The translations under genes were made by a program, and so were the position numbers. Shown here piece by piece: positions 14,676 to 23,936 of a stretch of 64,000 bases of DNA. The notes under the pieces are model-generated. The model was not told the DNA's origin. It made no database searches and saw only the letters and a list, made by a program, of their open reading frames with translations. Source of the DNA: an uncultured Kineothrix sp. (GTDB lineage Bacteria; Bacillota; Clostridia; Lachnospirales; Lachnospiraceae); the NCBI GenBank assembly GCA_910588855.1, contig CAJUSR010000003.1:124001-188000 (forward strand). The letters run 5' to 3'. Position 1 is the first letter of the stretch. Each line of letters begins with the position of its first letter.

Positions 14676-15791
14676 ATGAACGTAGAAAAATTTTTATCCT
14701 ATTTAAACTCGGATTTTTACACGGGTGTTCCCGATTCCTTGTTAAGGCCACTGTGCGATTTCTTAATAGAAAAATATGCGGTTTCAGAAAAACATATTGT
14801 TGCTGCCAATGAAGGGAATGCGGCAGCATTAGCAGCAGGATATTATTTGTCAACGGGTAAGATACCGGTGGTATATATGCAAAATAGTGGAATAGGCAAT
14901 ATAGTAAACCCGGCGGCATCCTTACTCCACAGTAAAGTATATGCGATACCGTGTATATATATTGTGGGCTGGCGTGGGGAGCCGGGGCTGCATGATGAAC
15001 CGCAGCATATTTTTCAGGGGGAAATTACAGTTAGGCTGCTGGAAGATTTGGGGATAAAGACATTTATCATTGATGAAAATACAATGGATAAAGACATGGA
15101 GGAAAATCAGAAAGTAATGCTCGAGACATTGGGGCGCAACGAGGGTGTTGCTTTTGTGGTGAGGAAAAATGCTTTATCCTATCAGAATAAAGCAGAATAC
15201 AAGAATAGTTTTTCGATTGTCCGTGAAAAAGCATTAGAATATATTGCCGATATTGCACAAGAGGATATTATTGTATCTACCACAGGAAAAATATCCCGGG
15301 AGTTATTTGAAATCAGAGAGAGAAAGGGGCAAGGACATAGCCATGATTTCCTGACAGTAGGTTCTATGGGGCATTGCTCTTCCATTGCACTTGGTATTGC
15401 GGAACAAAAGAAAGAACGGACGATATGGTGTATAGATGGTGACGGCGCAGCAATTATGCATATGGGGGCATTTGCTGTAATAGGAAGCAGGAAACCAGGT
15501 AATTTCATTCATGTGTTGATGGATAACGGGGCGCATGAAACAGTTGGAGGGATGCCAACGGTTTCCGGAACAATGGATTGGGCAAAGATAGCTTCCGGTT
15601 GCGGATATGAAAATATTGTTTGTGTCGGGGAAATAGAGGAACTAAAGGATGCGTTGGAAAGCGCGAGAAATACAAAGGGATTATCCCTCGTTATCATACA
15701 ATGTGCCCTTGGCTCAAGGAAAGATTTGGGGAGGCCGACGACGACCGCGGAAGAAAATAAAGCTTGTTTTATGAATTATTTGTTGGGATAA
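14676..15791 (+). CDS. Phosphonopyruvate decarboxylase
   Basis: A 371-residue thiamine-diphosphate enzyme. Near the N-terminus is GVPDSLLRPLCDFL, typical of this family. The middle has AANEGNAAALAAGYYL, with the catalytic-glutamate region, and GWRGEPGLHDEPQH. The C-terminal half has the ThDP motif GDGAAIMHMGAF ending in MDNGAHET. It decarboxylates phosphonopyruvate to phosphonoacetaldehyde, the irreversible step that pulls the unfavourable PEP mutase reaction. It is the last gene of the phosphonate operon, 1 base after the reductase stop. A hairpin with a short T run lies ~70 bases downstream. Both length and motif order are normal, and context makes the call strong. Confidence 0.93.
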   Translation: MNVEKFLSYLNSDFYTGVPDSLLRPLCDFLIEKYAVSEKHIVAANEGNAAALAAGYYLSTGKIPVVYMQNSGIGNIVNPAASLLHSKVYAIPCIYIVGWRGEPGLHDEPQHIFQGEITVRLLEDLGIKTFIIDENTMDKDMEENQKVMLETLGRNEGVAFVVRKNALSYQNKAEYKNSFSIVREKALEYIADIAQEDIIVSTTGKISRELFEIRERKGQGHSHDFLTVGSMGHCSSIALGIAEQKKERTIWCIDGDGAAIMHMGAFAVIGSRKPGNFIHVLMDNGAHETVGGMPTVSGTMDWAKIASGCGYENIVCVGEIEELKDALESARNTKGLSLVIIQCALGSRKDLGRPTTTAEENKACFMNYLLG

Positions 15792-15861
15792 TTGGATTTT
15801 TTGAATAAAGAGGTACGGAATTAAATAAAATTAGAGGAATCTTCGTCTTATGAAGAAAAAA

Positions 15862-15911
15862 GCCTGCTTTTTAGCTGATTGAAAAAATGAAGCTAAAGGT
15901 AGGCTAGTTTT
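15862..15911 (+). terminator. Probable terminator of the phosphonate operon
   Basis: GCCTGCTTTTTAGCT pairs imperfectly with AGCTAAAGGTAGGC at 15891-15904, followed by a short T run. Weak but correctly placed before the next promoter. Confidence 0.5.
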
Positions 15912-15932
15912 GCTGTAAAAATTAAATTTTTA

Positions 15933-15961
15933 TTGATAAAGTAAAAATAGTGTGCTAAAAT
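15933..15961 (+). promoter_or_regulatory. Sigma-A promoter of the second polysaccharide operon
   Basis: TTGATA, a 17-base spacer ending TGC, and TAAAAT form a near-consensus extended -10 promoter. Transcription would begin ~15 bases before the ribosome site of the acyltransferase gene, giving a very short leader. Confidence 0.7.
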
Positions 15962-15984
15962 AGCAAACAATATTGGAGGGGCAT

Positions 15985-17100
15985 ATGAAAAAAAGATATG
16001 TACATTTGGATATTTTGCGTATTTTAGCTACATTTCTTGTTATGTGGCAGCATTTTGTGGGAACGGGAACCTATGAAGGTACGATAATTTTGGGGATTAT
16101 AGAAGATGCGGGGTCCTTGCCTTTAATACCGGAACATACACATAGTTTAAATCTGTTAGAAGCATATATGTATAAATACTTAAATACTCAACCAGCGATT
16201 ATTGGCGTACTGATATTTTTTTTGATTTCGGGATATTTAACAGCAAAGACTATGGATACCAAAAGTAGGAAAGAATTTATACTAAATAGGTTTTTTAGGA
16301 TTTTTCCTGTATTATTCATTGCAATAGTTTTGGCCGGGGTTTTAGGATATGCGATTCATGGAATGACTTTTTCAACTAAAGAATATATTACTTCTCTTAC
16401 AATGATATATGCTTGTTTTGGTATAAATGCGATAATTGCAGTAATGTGGACATTGCAGATTGAGATTTATTTTTATATATGCATAGTTATTTTGGGCAGA
16501 CTTAATGTTTATAAATTGCTTTTGTTAGAAGCAATTACTTTTTTGTTAGTAGTATTTACTGCAAGATACGAAAAGAATATTTTGATTAATTTCGCATTCA
16601 GCTTTAAATTTGTTTCTTTTATGCTCATTGGTGTGTCTGTTTATTTGGCAGAAAAAATTGAGAGAAGGAGCGATAAGATTTTACTGATAGGATCCACAAT
16701 TTTAGCATCATATGCATGTTTTGGCATTCATAACCTGTGGTTCGGGGATACACAGTTATATTATAGATTCAGTACATTCTTGATTGTGTTGGGCTTATTT
16801 TTTGCAGGTTATCTTTGGAATATTTTTTCCCCGGTTTTATCTGATAAAATCCCTTCAGGAGTGCAGTTTTTATCGAAAATTAGCTATTGCATTTATCTGA
16901 CACATACTGTGGTAGGATTCAATATTATGTATATATTAAGTAAGTGGAATGTAAATGCCTACCTTAATGTATTTTTTGCGTTTGCTGGTTCAATCGCCGT
17001 TGGGGCTTTCATATGTTATGGCTTTGAACAGCCATGCGTAAAAATTGGGAATAGAATAATAGCAAAGGTAAATGAGAGGGAAAAATACGAAAATGGATAG
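15985..17100 (+). CDS. Acyltransferase 3 family membrane protein
   Basis: A 371-residue polytopic protein beginning with the family pattern YVHLDILRILATFLVMWQHF, whose histidine is the expected catalytic residue, followed by LIFFLISGYL and FILNRFFRIFPVLF. About ten hydrophobic helices follow and there is no extra soluble domain. Family members move acyl groups (acetyl, succinyl and others) onto extracellular or lipid-linked sugars. Start ATG 15985 follows GGAGGGG by 3 bases. It is the first gene after a strong promoter and its 3' end overlaps the next gene if that starts at 17072. Acyl donor and acceptor cannot be deduced. Confidence 0.9.
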   Translation: MKKRYVHLDILRILATFLVMWQHFVGTGTYEGTIILGIIEDAGSLPLIPEHTHSLNLLEAYMYKYLNTQPAIIGVLIFFLISGYLTAKTMDTKSRKEFILNRFFRIFPVLFIAIVLAGVLGYAIHGMTFSTKEYITSLTMIYACFGINAIIAVMWTLQIEIYFYICIVILGRLNVYKLLLLEAITFLLVVFTARYEKNILINFAFSFKFVSFMLIGVSVYLAEKIERRSDKILLIGSTILASYACFGIHNLWFGDTQLYYRFSTFLIVLGLFFAGYLWNIFSPVLSDKIPSGVQFLSKISYCIYLTHTVVGFNIMYILSKWNVNAYLNVFFAFAGSIAVGAFICYGFEQPCVKIGNRIIAKVNEREKYENG

Positions 17101-19405
17101 ATGCAAAAATAAGAATTGGGAAGAAAAACGATTTATATTTATTGCTTCGGTATTTATCACAGTATTAGCGTTTGTACCGTATATCGCGCAGGTATTAAGC
17201 GGTGCCGTTGTGACTTATTTTAAGTCAAATGATATGCATCTGGCGATGTATCCGGTGCTGACAAGGATTCAGAAATTCTTTGAAACAGGTAATTTTTACG
17301 GAATAGATTTTACCACATTTAATGGTGCATCAGAATTTTTTCTAAGAGCGAATATGCCGGGATATTATTTGTTTAATTGGCTGATAATACCCTTGAGCTA
17401 CCTGTTTTCAATGCGTACGGCATTTGCGATGTTCCATATGATCCATATTTTTATTTATTGTATTTTTTCTCAAAAATTGTGTATAAAATTCTTTGGGCTT
17501 AACAGATATTTATCATTGGCAGTTGTCAGCAGCTATTTATGGATTGTATTATTTGAAACATGGACAACCCAATTTTTCCTGATTGCCGTATTCACTCTCC
17601 CGCTATTATATTTTTCTTTAATGGTATTGGAGGACAATCAGTGGATATGGTATATGATAGCTTCTCTTTTTTATGTGTTTGTTTTTACATGTGGTTATGT
17701 AACTTTAAGCGTTGCGTTAGTTGCCATTAATGTGGTGGTTGTATTAGGTTATACACATGCTGCGGGGAGATTGGATTTTAAAAAGATAATTAAGATTTTA
17801 ATACCCCCTTTGTTGGCAACCATTGTCTGTTTGGGCTATTACCTGCAAATGTTGGATTATTCGAACAATGTTGCAAAGGCAGAGACGGCTATAGCGGATG
17901 CTTTTTTTTACAAACAGGGATTAAAGGATTTGCTTAAAATTATATCCAGGAATATTGTATCGGTTGCAGGAACGGAACAGACAATCATTGTGACAATTGG
18001 AATAGTCTGGTTTGTAATCCTGATTGCCTGTGTCAAGGGAAGGGTATTTGATAAGATGGGCAAACTCCATAAATGGTGCTTTGGCTTTGGGGTATGCGCT
18101 TATATAATGGTCTGGTTAATATCATTATGTGGCAGTACGGCTGTAGGTATACTGTTTTATTCCCTTGTTCCTGTTTTAGGAAGCATGCATATACCTATGA
18201 GATATTTAATAATATTAATGCCTTATTTATTCATAGCTCTTGCAATAGGTATGCAGTATTTGCCTGATAAAAGCGGTGATGTATTTTACAAAAAAGGCGC
18301 ATATGTTTTAGCGGTTCTTGGGTTAGTTTATTTAGTCGGAAGCAGATATATAGATTTTAGCCGGTTGATATCGTCATCGGATGAATTTTTGCTTGAAATC
18401 ATTGCCAGCGCCTTGGTTTTGGCGGGTTTTTATTATAAAGGGCTAAGAGATAATAAAATTTTGCTGCTTTGGTCTGGCATTATGATTTTTTATGCGGTGG
18501 GGAATTATTATGACAGCAATGAAGTAGCCGCTCCGGCAAATAGATTTGAACAGAGAAGCATCACATATAATGACAATTTGATTGAATGGCTGGATGATTA
18601 TGTTGGTACCCTGCCGGAGCGGGAAGTGTACAAATATATAGCATATGATTCCGAGGAGAATGTTCCGATAACAATACCATGTAATTATGGTTGGTATAAT
18701 TATTCAAAATATAATTTGTGTAATTATATTGGATACAATGTAGCATTGGCAATACCGGATGATTACAAATACGTGTCAGGATGGTTTAATGTACCGGATT
18801 GGGAGTATGTCTTAAGCACCAGAGGGGATTTTATCGTTTTGGATCAGGAGGCGCTAGATGACAACATGGAATTGTTTACTGAAATCATTGATTGGGATAA
18901 GCCGGTCGGTGGGTTTGACGGGACAAGGATGTTATTTAGCTTGAACAAGTATTTGCCATTACTTTATTCGGATTATATTAACGGGGAAAATAATGGAGAC
19001 AGTTCCCGCATAAAGGATGAATTTAATTCGCTGGATAATGGTTATTTCTATTCGCCGGATTTGACCAATGATAATATTATAGACTTCTATTGTAATGAAG
19101 CGACTCGCCTGCAGTTATCTTTTGAAGCAAAAGGGGATACAAGATGGTCATTATTGATGTATCCTAACCGGTATTATAAATATTATATCGATGGGGAAGA
19201 AATAAACCCTATGATTTATAAAAAGCAGGCATATTTTAATGTGGATGGGGGAGGTATCCATGAAATCCGTGTTGAATACGATAACCCAGGCGCTAAAGTT
19301 ATAGTTATTATTTTTATTGGCTATTATATTTTATGCTTTGTATGTTGCGTTGTTTACATTGCAATGTGGTTAAAAAAGAGGGTATCAAATAGGAAAAATA
19401 TATAA
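17072..19405 (+). CDS. Large polytopic membrane protein, YfhO/GT-C-like
   Basis: A 770-777 residue protein with about 13 hydrophobic helices, an early acidic periplasmic loop (KSNDMHLAMYPV), and a long soluble C-terminal portion before a final membrane helix and basic tail. The pattern resembles the YfhO family and other GT-C glycosyltransferases that use lipid-phosphate sugars outside the membrane to decorate teichoic acids or glycans. Two starts are possible: 17072, overlapping the acyltransferase, or 17093. A GT2/GtrB-like enzyme later in the operon could supply its lipid-linked sugar (inference). The sugar is unknown, and family assignment is by topology and general resemblance. Confidence 0.65.
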   Translation: MRGKNTKMDRCKNKNWEEKRFIFIASVFITVLAFVPYIAQVLSGAVVTYFKSNDMHLAMYPVLTRIQKFFETGNFYGIDFTTFNGASEFFLRANMPGYYLFNWLIIPLSYLFSMRTAFAMFHMIHIFIYCIFSQKLCIKFFGLNRYLSLAVVSSYLWIVLFETWTTQFFLIAVFTLPLLYFSLMVLEDNQWIWYMIASLFYVFVFTCGYVTLSVALVAINVVVVLGYTHAAGRLDFKKIIKILIPPLLATIVCLGYYLQMLDYSNNVAKAETAIADAFFYKQGLKDLLKIISRNIVSVAGTEQTIIVTIGIVWFVILIACVKGRVFDKMGKLHKWCFGFGVCAYIMVWLISLCGSTAVGILFYSLVPVLGSMHIPMRYLIILMPYLFIALAIGMQYLPDKSGDVFYKKGAYVLAVLGLVYLVGSRYIDFSRLISSSDEFLLEIIASALVLAGFYYKGLRDNKILLLWSGIMIFYAVGNYYDSNEVAAPANRFEQRSITYNDNLIEWLDDYVGTLPEREVYKYIAYDSEENVPITIPCNYGWYNYSKYNLCNYIGYNVALAIPDDYKYVSGWFNVPDWEYVLSTRGDFIVLDQEALDDNMELFTEIIDWDKPVGGFDGTRMLFSLNKYLPLLYSDYINGENNGDSSRIKDEFNSLDNGYFYSPDLTNDNIIDFYCNEATRLQLSFEAKGDTRWSLLMYPNRYYKYYIDGEEINPMIYKKQAYFNVDGGGIHEIRVEYDNPGAKVIVIIFIGYYILCFVCCVVYIAMWLKKRVSNRKNI

Positions 19406-19434
19406 AACGGATAGAAAGGAAAGGCTCATATAAT

Positions 19435-20214
19435 ATGAAGGTTGTTATCTTAGCAGGGGGATATGGAACGAGGATTAGTGAAGAAAGCCACTTAAAACCA
19501 AAACCAATGCTTGAAATTGGCGATAAACCTATTTTGTGGCATATTATGAAAGAATATTCTTATTATGGCTTTCATGAATTTATTATTTGCTGCGGGTATA
19601 AGCAGCACATAATCAAAGAATGGTTTGCGGATTATTATTTATATAATTCGGATGCTACTTTCGATTTTAGCGATAACAACAAAATGGTAGTGCATAATAA
19701 TGTAACGGAACCTTGGAAAGTGACATTGGTGGATACAGGGTTAAATACTATGACAGGAGGCAGGGTCAAACGTATACAACAATATATAGGAAATGAGACA
19801 TTTATGCTTACCTATGGCGACGCGGTTTCGGATATTAATATAAGGGAACTCGTTGATTTTCATAAAAACCATAAAAAAATGGCAACACTGACGGCTGTTA
19901 ATGTGGGGCAGCGGTTTGGGGTGCTTGGGATAGATTCTGAAAATGGCATTAATTCATTCAGGGAGAAAGAAAGTAATGATGGAGCTAGGATTAATGCAGG
20001 GTATATGGTTTTGGAGCCGGAAATTTTTGACCTGATTCAGGGGGACGATACTGTTTTTGAGAAGGAACCTTTGGAAACCGTTGCCCAAAATGGTCAATTG
20101 AAGGCATATAAGCATGATGGTTTTTGGCAATGCATGGATACGAAGCGTGAAAAAGAAAAACTGGAGGAGCTGTGGGAAAAAGGAGAGGCTCCTTGGAAAG
20201 TATGGAAAAACTGA
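19435..20214 (+). CDS. rfbF: Glucose-1-phosphate cytidylyltransferase
   Basis: A 259-residue enzyme with signatures LAGGYGTRISEESHLKPKPM, EIGDKPILWHIMK, the YGFHEFIICCGYK segment, and LTYGDAVSDI, matching RfbF along the length. It makes CDP-glucose from CTP and glucose-1-phosphate, the entry to CDP-deoxysugars. Its partner CDP-glucose 4,6-dehydratase lies 12 kb downstream at 31933, so the pathway is split over two transcription units. An AAAGGAAAGG site precedes the ATG. Confidence is high because this family is well conserved and distinct from RfbA-type dTTP enzymes. Confidence 0.95.
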   Translation: MKVVILAGGYGTRISEESHLKPKPMLEIGDKPILWHIMKEYSYYGFHEFIICCGYKQHIIKEWFADYYLYNSDATFDFSDNNKMVVHNNVTEPWKVTLVDTGLNTMTGGRVKRIQQYIGNETFMLTYGDAVSDINIRELVDFHKNHKKMATLTAVNVGQRFGVLGIDSENGINSFREKESNDGARINAGYMVLEPEIFDLIQGDDTVFEKEPLETVAQNGQLKAYKHDGFWQCMDTKREKEKLEELWEKGEAPWKVWKN

Positions 20215-20310
20215 AGTTAAGGATGTATATTTTGATGGAGCACTTATAAACGGAATAACATTGATAATGTATATATAAAATGAGTCAAGAAAGGTGAAAG
20301 GGATTATAAA

Positions 20311-21114
20311 GTGGATAGTGGACAGTTGGCGCTGGAAATAAGGCAACATGCAATTGAAATGGTACATGCTTCCCACGCATCACATATAGGTGCTATTTTA
20401 TCGGTTACAGATATAGTTGCAGTTCTTTATAATGATATTTTAAATATTAATCCCCAAAATCCTAAGGATGATAACAGGGACCGGTTAATCCTCAGCAAAG
20501 GCCATGCAGGGGTGTCTATTTATGTTGCGCTGGCTAAAAAAGGGTTTTTCGACCAGAAGCTATTGGATACGTATTATTGTGACGGCAGCATATTATCAGG
20601 ACATGTATCCCATAAAGAAGTGAAGGGGGTAGAGATTTCGACAGGATCTTTAGGGCATGGAATCAGCGTCGCAGTTGGTATGGCGCTTGCTGCCAAACTG
20701 GACAATAAAAAGCACTCTGTTTACGCTATCGTCGGGGATGGGGAATGTGAAGAAGGTTCGGTATGGGAATCCGCATTGTTTGCAGCGCATCATTGCTTAG
20801 ATAATTTAATTGTCATTGTAGACCATAACAAAATGCAGGCAATGGGTACATGTGAAGAACAGCTTGGGTGGAAAGATTTATCAAAAAAATGGAACGCATT
20901 CGGTTTCCATACTGTGGAATGTGATGGGCATAATCATAACGAATTGAGGAAAACCTTACAAATACGTGAAGAAGGAAAGCCGACCTGTATTATTGCGCAT
21001 ACCATCAAAGGAAAAGGGGTTTCCTTTATGGAGAATAACTTATTGTGGCATTATAGGGACCCTCAGGGGGAATTTTATGAAAAGGCGAAACAGGAATTAG
21101 GAGTAGAATCATGA
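20311..21114 (+). CDS. Transketolase-like subunit, N-terminal (thiamine diphosphate-binding) half
   Basis: A 267-residue protein equal to the N-terminal half of transketolase: SHASHIGAILSVTDIVAVLY, DRLILSKGHAGVSIYVALA, GSLGHGISVAVGMALAAK, and the ThDP motif GDGECEEGSVWESALFA. The start is GTG 20311 with GAAAGGG ~9 bases upstream. It pairs with the next gene (4-base overlap) to form a split transketolase that moves two-carbon ketol units. Split transketolases in sugar-nucleotide loci are probably dedicated to an unusual surface sugar rather than central metabolism. Lying between CDP-glucose synthesis genes, it might act on a CDP-4-ketosugar or make a precursor; this is inference. Confidence 0.92.
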   Translation: MDSGQLALEIRQHAIEMVHASHASHIGAILSVTDIVAVLYNDILNINPQNPKDDNRDRLILSKGHAGVSIYVALAKKGFFDQKLLDTYYCDGSILSGHVSHKEVKGVEISTGSLGHGISVAVGMALAAKLDNKKHSVYAIVGDGECEEGSVWESALFAAHHCLDNLIVIVDHNKMQAMGTCEEQLGWKDLSKKWNAFGFHTVECDGHNHNELRKTLQIREEGKPTCIIAHTIKGKGVSFMENNLLWHYRDPQGEFYEKAKQELGVES

Positions 21115-22049
21115 GAGACGCGGTGATCAAAGCAGTTGAAGAATTGGCTAGAAATGATAAAGATGTCATTCTGATTTCCGGGGATTTAGGGTTTGGGGTA
21201 CTTGATAATTTCCGCAGGGAAATACCAAAACAATATTTTAATGCCGGGGTATGTGAGCAGAACATGGCATCTATAGCCGCTGGGCTGGCATTGGAAGGGA
21301 AAAAAGTGTATACCTATTCGATAGGCAATTTCCCCACATTACGATGCATAGAACAAATCAGGAATGATATTTGCTACCATAATGCCAACGTAACTATTAT
21401 GGCGGTGGGAGGCGGTTTTGCGTATGGAAGTTTAGGGATGAGCCATCACGCAACAGAGGATATTGCAATTATGCGAAGCCTTCCGAATATGAGGGTTTTT
21501 ACACCGGCAGATGCAGCAGAAGCCAATTTGGTAGCATATCAGGCAGCCAAATTAAGTGCCCCCTGTTATATAAGGTTGAATAAAGGCGGGGAGCCCAATA
21601 TCCATTCATCTTATGAAGCAGTGGAAGGTTATGGATTAGGGCAGGCTATTCCATTACGGGATGGTGCGGATGTATGTTTACTTTCTGCTGGTGCAATCAC
21701 AATAGAAGCAATGAAAGCAGCCCAGGTTCTGGAAACGCAAAAGGTAGAAGCGGCAGTTTACAGTTTCCCTAGCGTCAAGCCGATAGATGCTGAAGCACTG
21801 ATAATGTGTGCTGAGAGATATAAATATATATTTACGGTAGAGGAACACAATATTATCGGAGGATTTGGCTCTGCCGTATCGGAAATTATTGCGGAAAAGG
21901 GCACAAGGGCCAAAGTCGTCAGAATCGGATTGCCTGATATATACTCTAGTATTGTAGGTTCTCAGGCATATTTGCGTCATGTGTATCAAATGGATAGTCA
22001 GGCAATAGCAGAAAAAGTTTTAGAAACCATTAACTCAGATAAGAATTAA
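21111..22049 (+). CDS. Transketolase-like subunit, C-terminal (pyrimidine-binding and C-terminal) half
   Basis: A 312-residue partner of the preceding gene, with SGDLGFGVLDNFRRE, FNAGVCEQNMASIAAGLALEG (catalytic glutamate in CEQNM), and the GGGFAYGSLGMSHHATEDIA and MRVFTPADAAEA segments typical of transketolase/DXS C-terminal halves. The ATG lies in the overlap ATGA with the upstream stop, so the two are made in a coupled ratio. Together they form one complete two-chain transketolase. A long C-terminal domain (EEHNIIGGFGSAVSEII) is present and intact. The carbohydrate substrate is unknown. Confidence 0.92.
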   Translation: MRDAVIKAVEELARNDKDVILISGDLGFGVLDNFRREIPKQYFNAGVCEQNMASIAAGLALEGKKVYTYSIGNFPTLRCIEQIRNDICYHNANVTIMAVGGGFAYGSLGMSHHATEDIAIMRSLPNMRVFTPADAAEANLVAYQAAKLSAPCYIRLNKGGEPNIHSSYEAVEGYGLGQAIPLRDGADVCLLSAGAITIEAMKAAQVLETQKVEAAVYSFPSVKPIDAEALIMCAERYKYIFTVEEHNIIGGFGSAVSEIIAEKGTRAKVVRIGLPDIYSSIVGSQAYLRHVYQMDSQAIAEKVLETINSDKN

Positions 22050-22108
22050 TTGCTTAAAGAGTAATTAATTGGTTATAGATTCATGAACAATTTATTAAGG
22101 AGGAACTT

Positions 22109-23059
22109 ATGAGTAACTTTAATTTTGTAATGATTTCAGCAGGATTTGAACACGGTGGGAATGTAACGCACAGACATCTGGATGGGCATCCGGGACTGTT
22201 GGTTTATCCCTTCGAGTCCCAATTAGGCAATAGGAATTTTAACGATTTTCTTGCATCGGTGGAAAGGGTGCAATATAGGTATCCTGAATTTCCTGAAGGC
22301 CTTACGGCAGAAGAGCTGTATGAGCAGATTATTGATGAAGAAATGAAAACATTTTTAAGGAAGCGCAACGGTTCAAAATTTAAAGATGCAGATTTGGAGC
22401 TGGATGAAAACAACCGTAAAGCTGCTTTTAAAAAATACTTGGGGGATGGGCCTTTTACGAGGAAAAAAGTAATAGAAGCATTTTTCCGTTCTACTTTTGC
22501 GGCATGGGAAAATTATTATGTAAAACCGAATGAAGATATGACATATGTAGGATATTCACCGGCAATCGGAATTGATGCGGATAGGATGGTAAGGGATTTC
22601 CCGGATATTAAAATTATGCATATTGTCAGGAACCCGTTTTCGGCATACAGGGATACGAAAAGGCGTCCTTTCCCGCAGCCTCTCAGCAAATATTTAATTA
22701 CATGGAATATTTATCATTCCACAGTAGAAATGTATGCTAAGATGTATCCGGATAACGTAAAGATTTTCAGGTATGAGGATTTAGTGGCGGATAAAGAAAA
22801 ATTTATGAAAGAAGCAGCAAAGTTCATCGGAGTAGATTTCAATGAATCTATGCTTTATCCGAGCTGGAACGGCAAGGAAATAAAAGATATGATTGCACCG
22901 TGGGGAACGGTATTGAAGAGCGATGAAGCATATAACAGCTCCATTATTGAGGAATTGTCACAAGAAGAAAAGCAGCAGATTGTTTATGCCACGGCAGCGC
23001 TGGCAAAACACTTTGGCTATGATAAGATTGAATATTTGGCGAAATATTATGCTGAGTAA
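22109..23059 (+). CDS. Sulfotransferase family protein
   Basis: A 316-residue cytosolic-looking protein. The start has an SAGFEHGGN loop where PAPS sulfotransferases carry their 5'-phosphosulfate loop. Near residue 170 is IKIMHIVRNPFSAYRDTKRR, the 3'-phosphate-binding arginine/serine motif, and then FRYEDLVADKEKFMKEAAKFIGV, the usual RYEDL segment. It would move sulfate from PAPS to a sugar hydroxyl. The first loop is atypical (no GTS), so a non-sulfate use is possible. Start ATG 22109 follows AAGGAGGAAC. It overlaps the following kinase-like gene by 11 bases if that starts at 23049. No PAPS synthesis genes are in the window. Confidence 0.75.
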   Translation: MSNFNFVMISAGFEHGGNVTHRHLDGHPGLLVYPFESQLGNRNFNDFLASVERVQYRYPEFPEGLTAEELYEQIIDEEMKTFLRKRNGSKFKDADLELDENNRKAAFKKYLGDGPFTRKKVIEAFFRSTFAAWENYYVKPNEDMTYVGYSPAIGIDADRMVRDFPDIKIMHIVRNPFSAYRDTKRRPFPQPLSKYLITWNIYHSTVEMYAKMYPDNVKIFRYEDLVADKEKFMKEAAKFIGVDFNESMLYPSWNGKEIKDMIAPWGTVLKSDEAYNSSIIEELSQEEKQQIVYATAALAKHFGYDKIEYLAKYYAE

Positions 23060-23936
23060 ATATTTTCATCTGGAAAAAAACGATATGGAGGCAGGTAAGG
23101 TTGATATGAGTCTTTTCATATCAGCCTTAGTTGCGGATTTAAAGGAACAATATGAGGACGTCAGGATAGAACAGACATTTCCGGGCGGCACGTTAGGGAT
23201 TTTTTTTGAACTATATATTGATGGGAAAAGGAAATTTGCCAAGACACACCGATATGGGCATGAGTACAGGGAAAACCTGTTGCAGGAAATAGAAATTATG
23301 TCGCTTGTGTATGGCGATACCCTTGACATAGAAAAGGTGGATGTGGAAATAGGGGGCAGGCATCTGATATTTATGATAATGGATTATTTATTCCCGGCCA
23401 GTGGCCTTATAGAGCCGAAAAAGATAAGGGAATGTATAGAGCATTATCAAAGAAAATTGTATAGAACTCATTTAACCGTCAAATACTCTTTCCGGCAGGT
23501 AATCGAAGCGGGGGGAGAGTCTTTGGGGGTATTATATAAACAAGGGTTCTTTGAAGAAAAAATGTATCAGCGCTGCAAGGAATCCCTGCAGCGTGTCGGG
23601 GAACAAGAGTACACGGAAGTAATCAGCCACGGGGATTTAAGTAATGTAAATATTATGTATACGGAAAAGGGAATGCCGGTAGTAATTGATTGGGAAGACT
23701 CATTGATGGCCTTTGGGGAGTATGACTATTTGTATTGGCTTACTTTTTTTTCGCAGAGAAAATACTATTCGCCTGCTTTATTGGAAAATCATGATATCGA
23801 CAAAGTTTGGGGAACGGATATTATGGCATTAATTACGTTAGTAAAATCAAAAATGTCGTATCAGAATCAAAGTTACAAGAATAACAAAATTTCCTTTCAA
23901 GAAAGAATAGATGAAATCTATAAAATGATAGTGTGA
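23049..23936 (+). CDS. Phosphotransferase (APH/choline-kinase-like fold)
   Basis: Taken from ATG 23049, giving 295 residues; ATG 23106 is another possible start with AAGG upstream. The catalytic loop is VISHGDLSNVNIMY and the metal-binding motif is VVIDWEDS, the arrangement of aminoglycoside/choline/fructosamine kinases. It would phosphorylate a small hydroxylated molecule or sugar with ATP. Overlap with the sulfotransferase stop suggests coupling. The longer reading from 22923 is rejected because its extra 42 residues lie inside the sulfotransferase frame and are not kinase-like. The substrate is unknown; a sugar or alcohol destined for the surface polymer is a reasonable guess. Confidence 0.75.
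   Translation: MLSKYFHLEKNDMEAGKVDMSLFISALVADLKEQYEDVRIEQTFPGGTLGIFFELYIDGKRKFAKTHRYGHEYRENLLQEIEIMSLVYGDTLDIEKVDVEIGGRHLIFMIMDYLFPASGLIEPKKIRECIEHYQRKLYRTHLTVKYSFRQVIEAGGESLGVLYKQGFFEEKMYQRCKESLQRVGEQEYTEVISHGDLSNVNIMYTEKGMPVVIDWEDSLMAFGEYDYLYWLTFFSQRKYYSPALLENHDIDKVWGTDIMALITLVKSKMSYQNQSYKNNKISFQERIDEIYKMIV

Noticed and set aside
22923..23048. N-terminal 42-residue extension of the kinase-like protein
   Set aside because: Lies within the sulfotransferase coding sequence in another frame and is basic, non-domain sequence.
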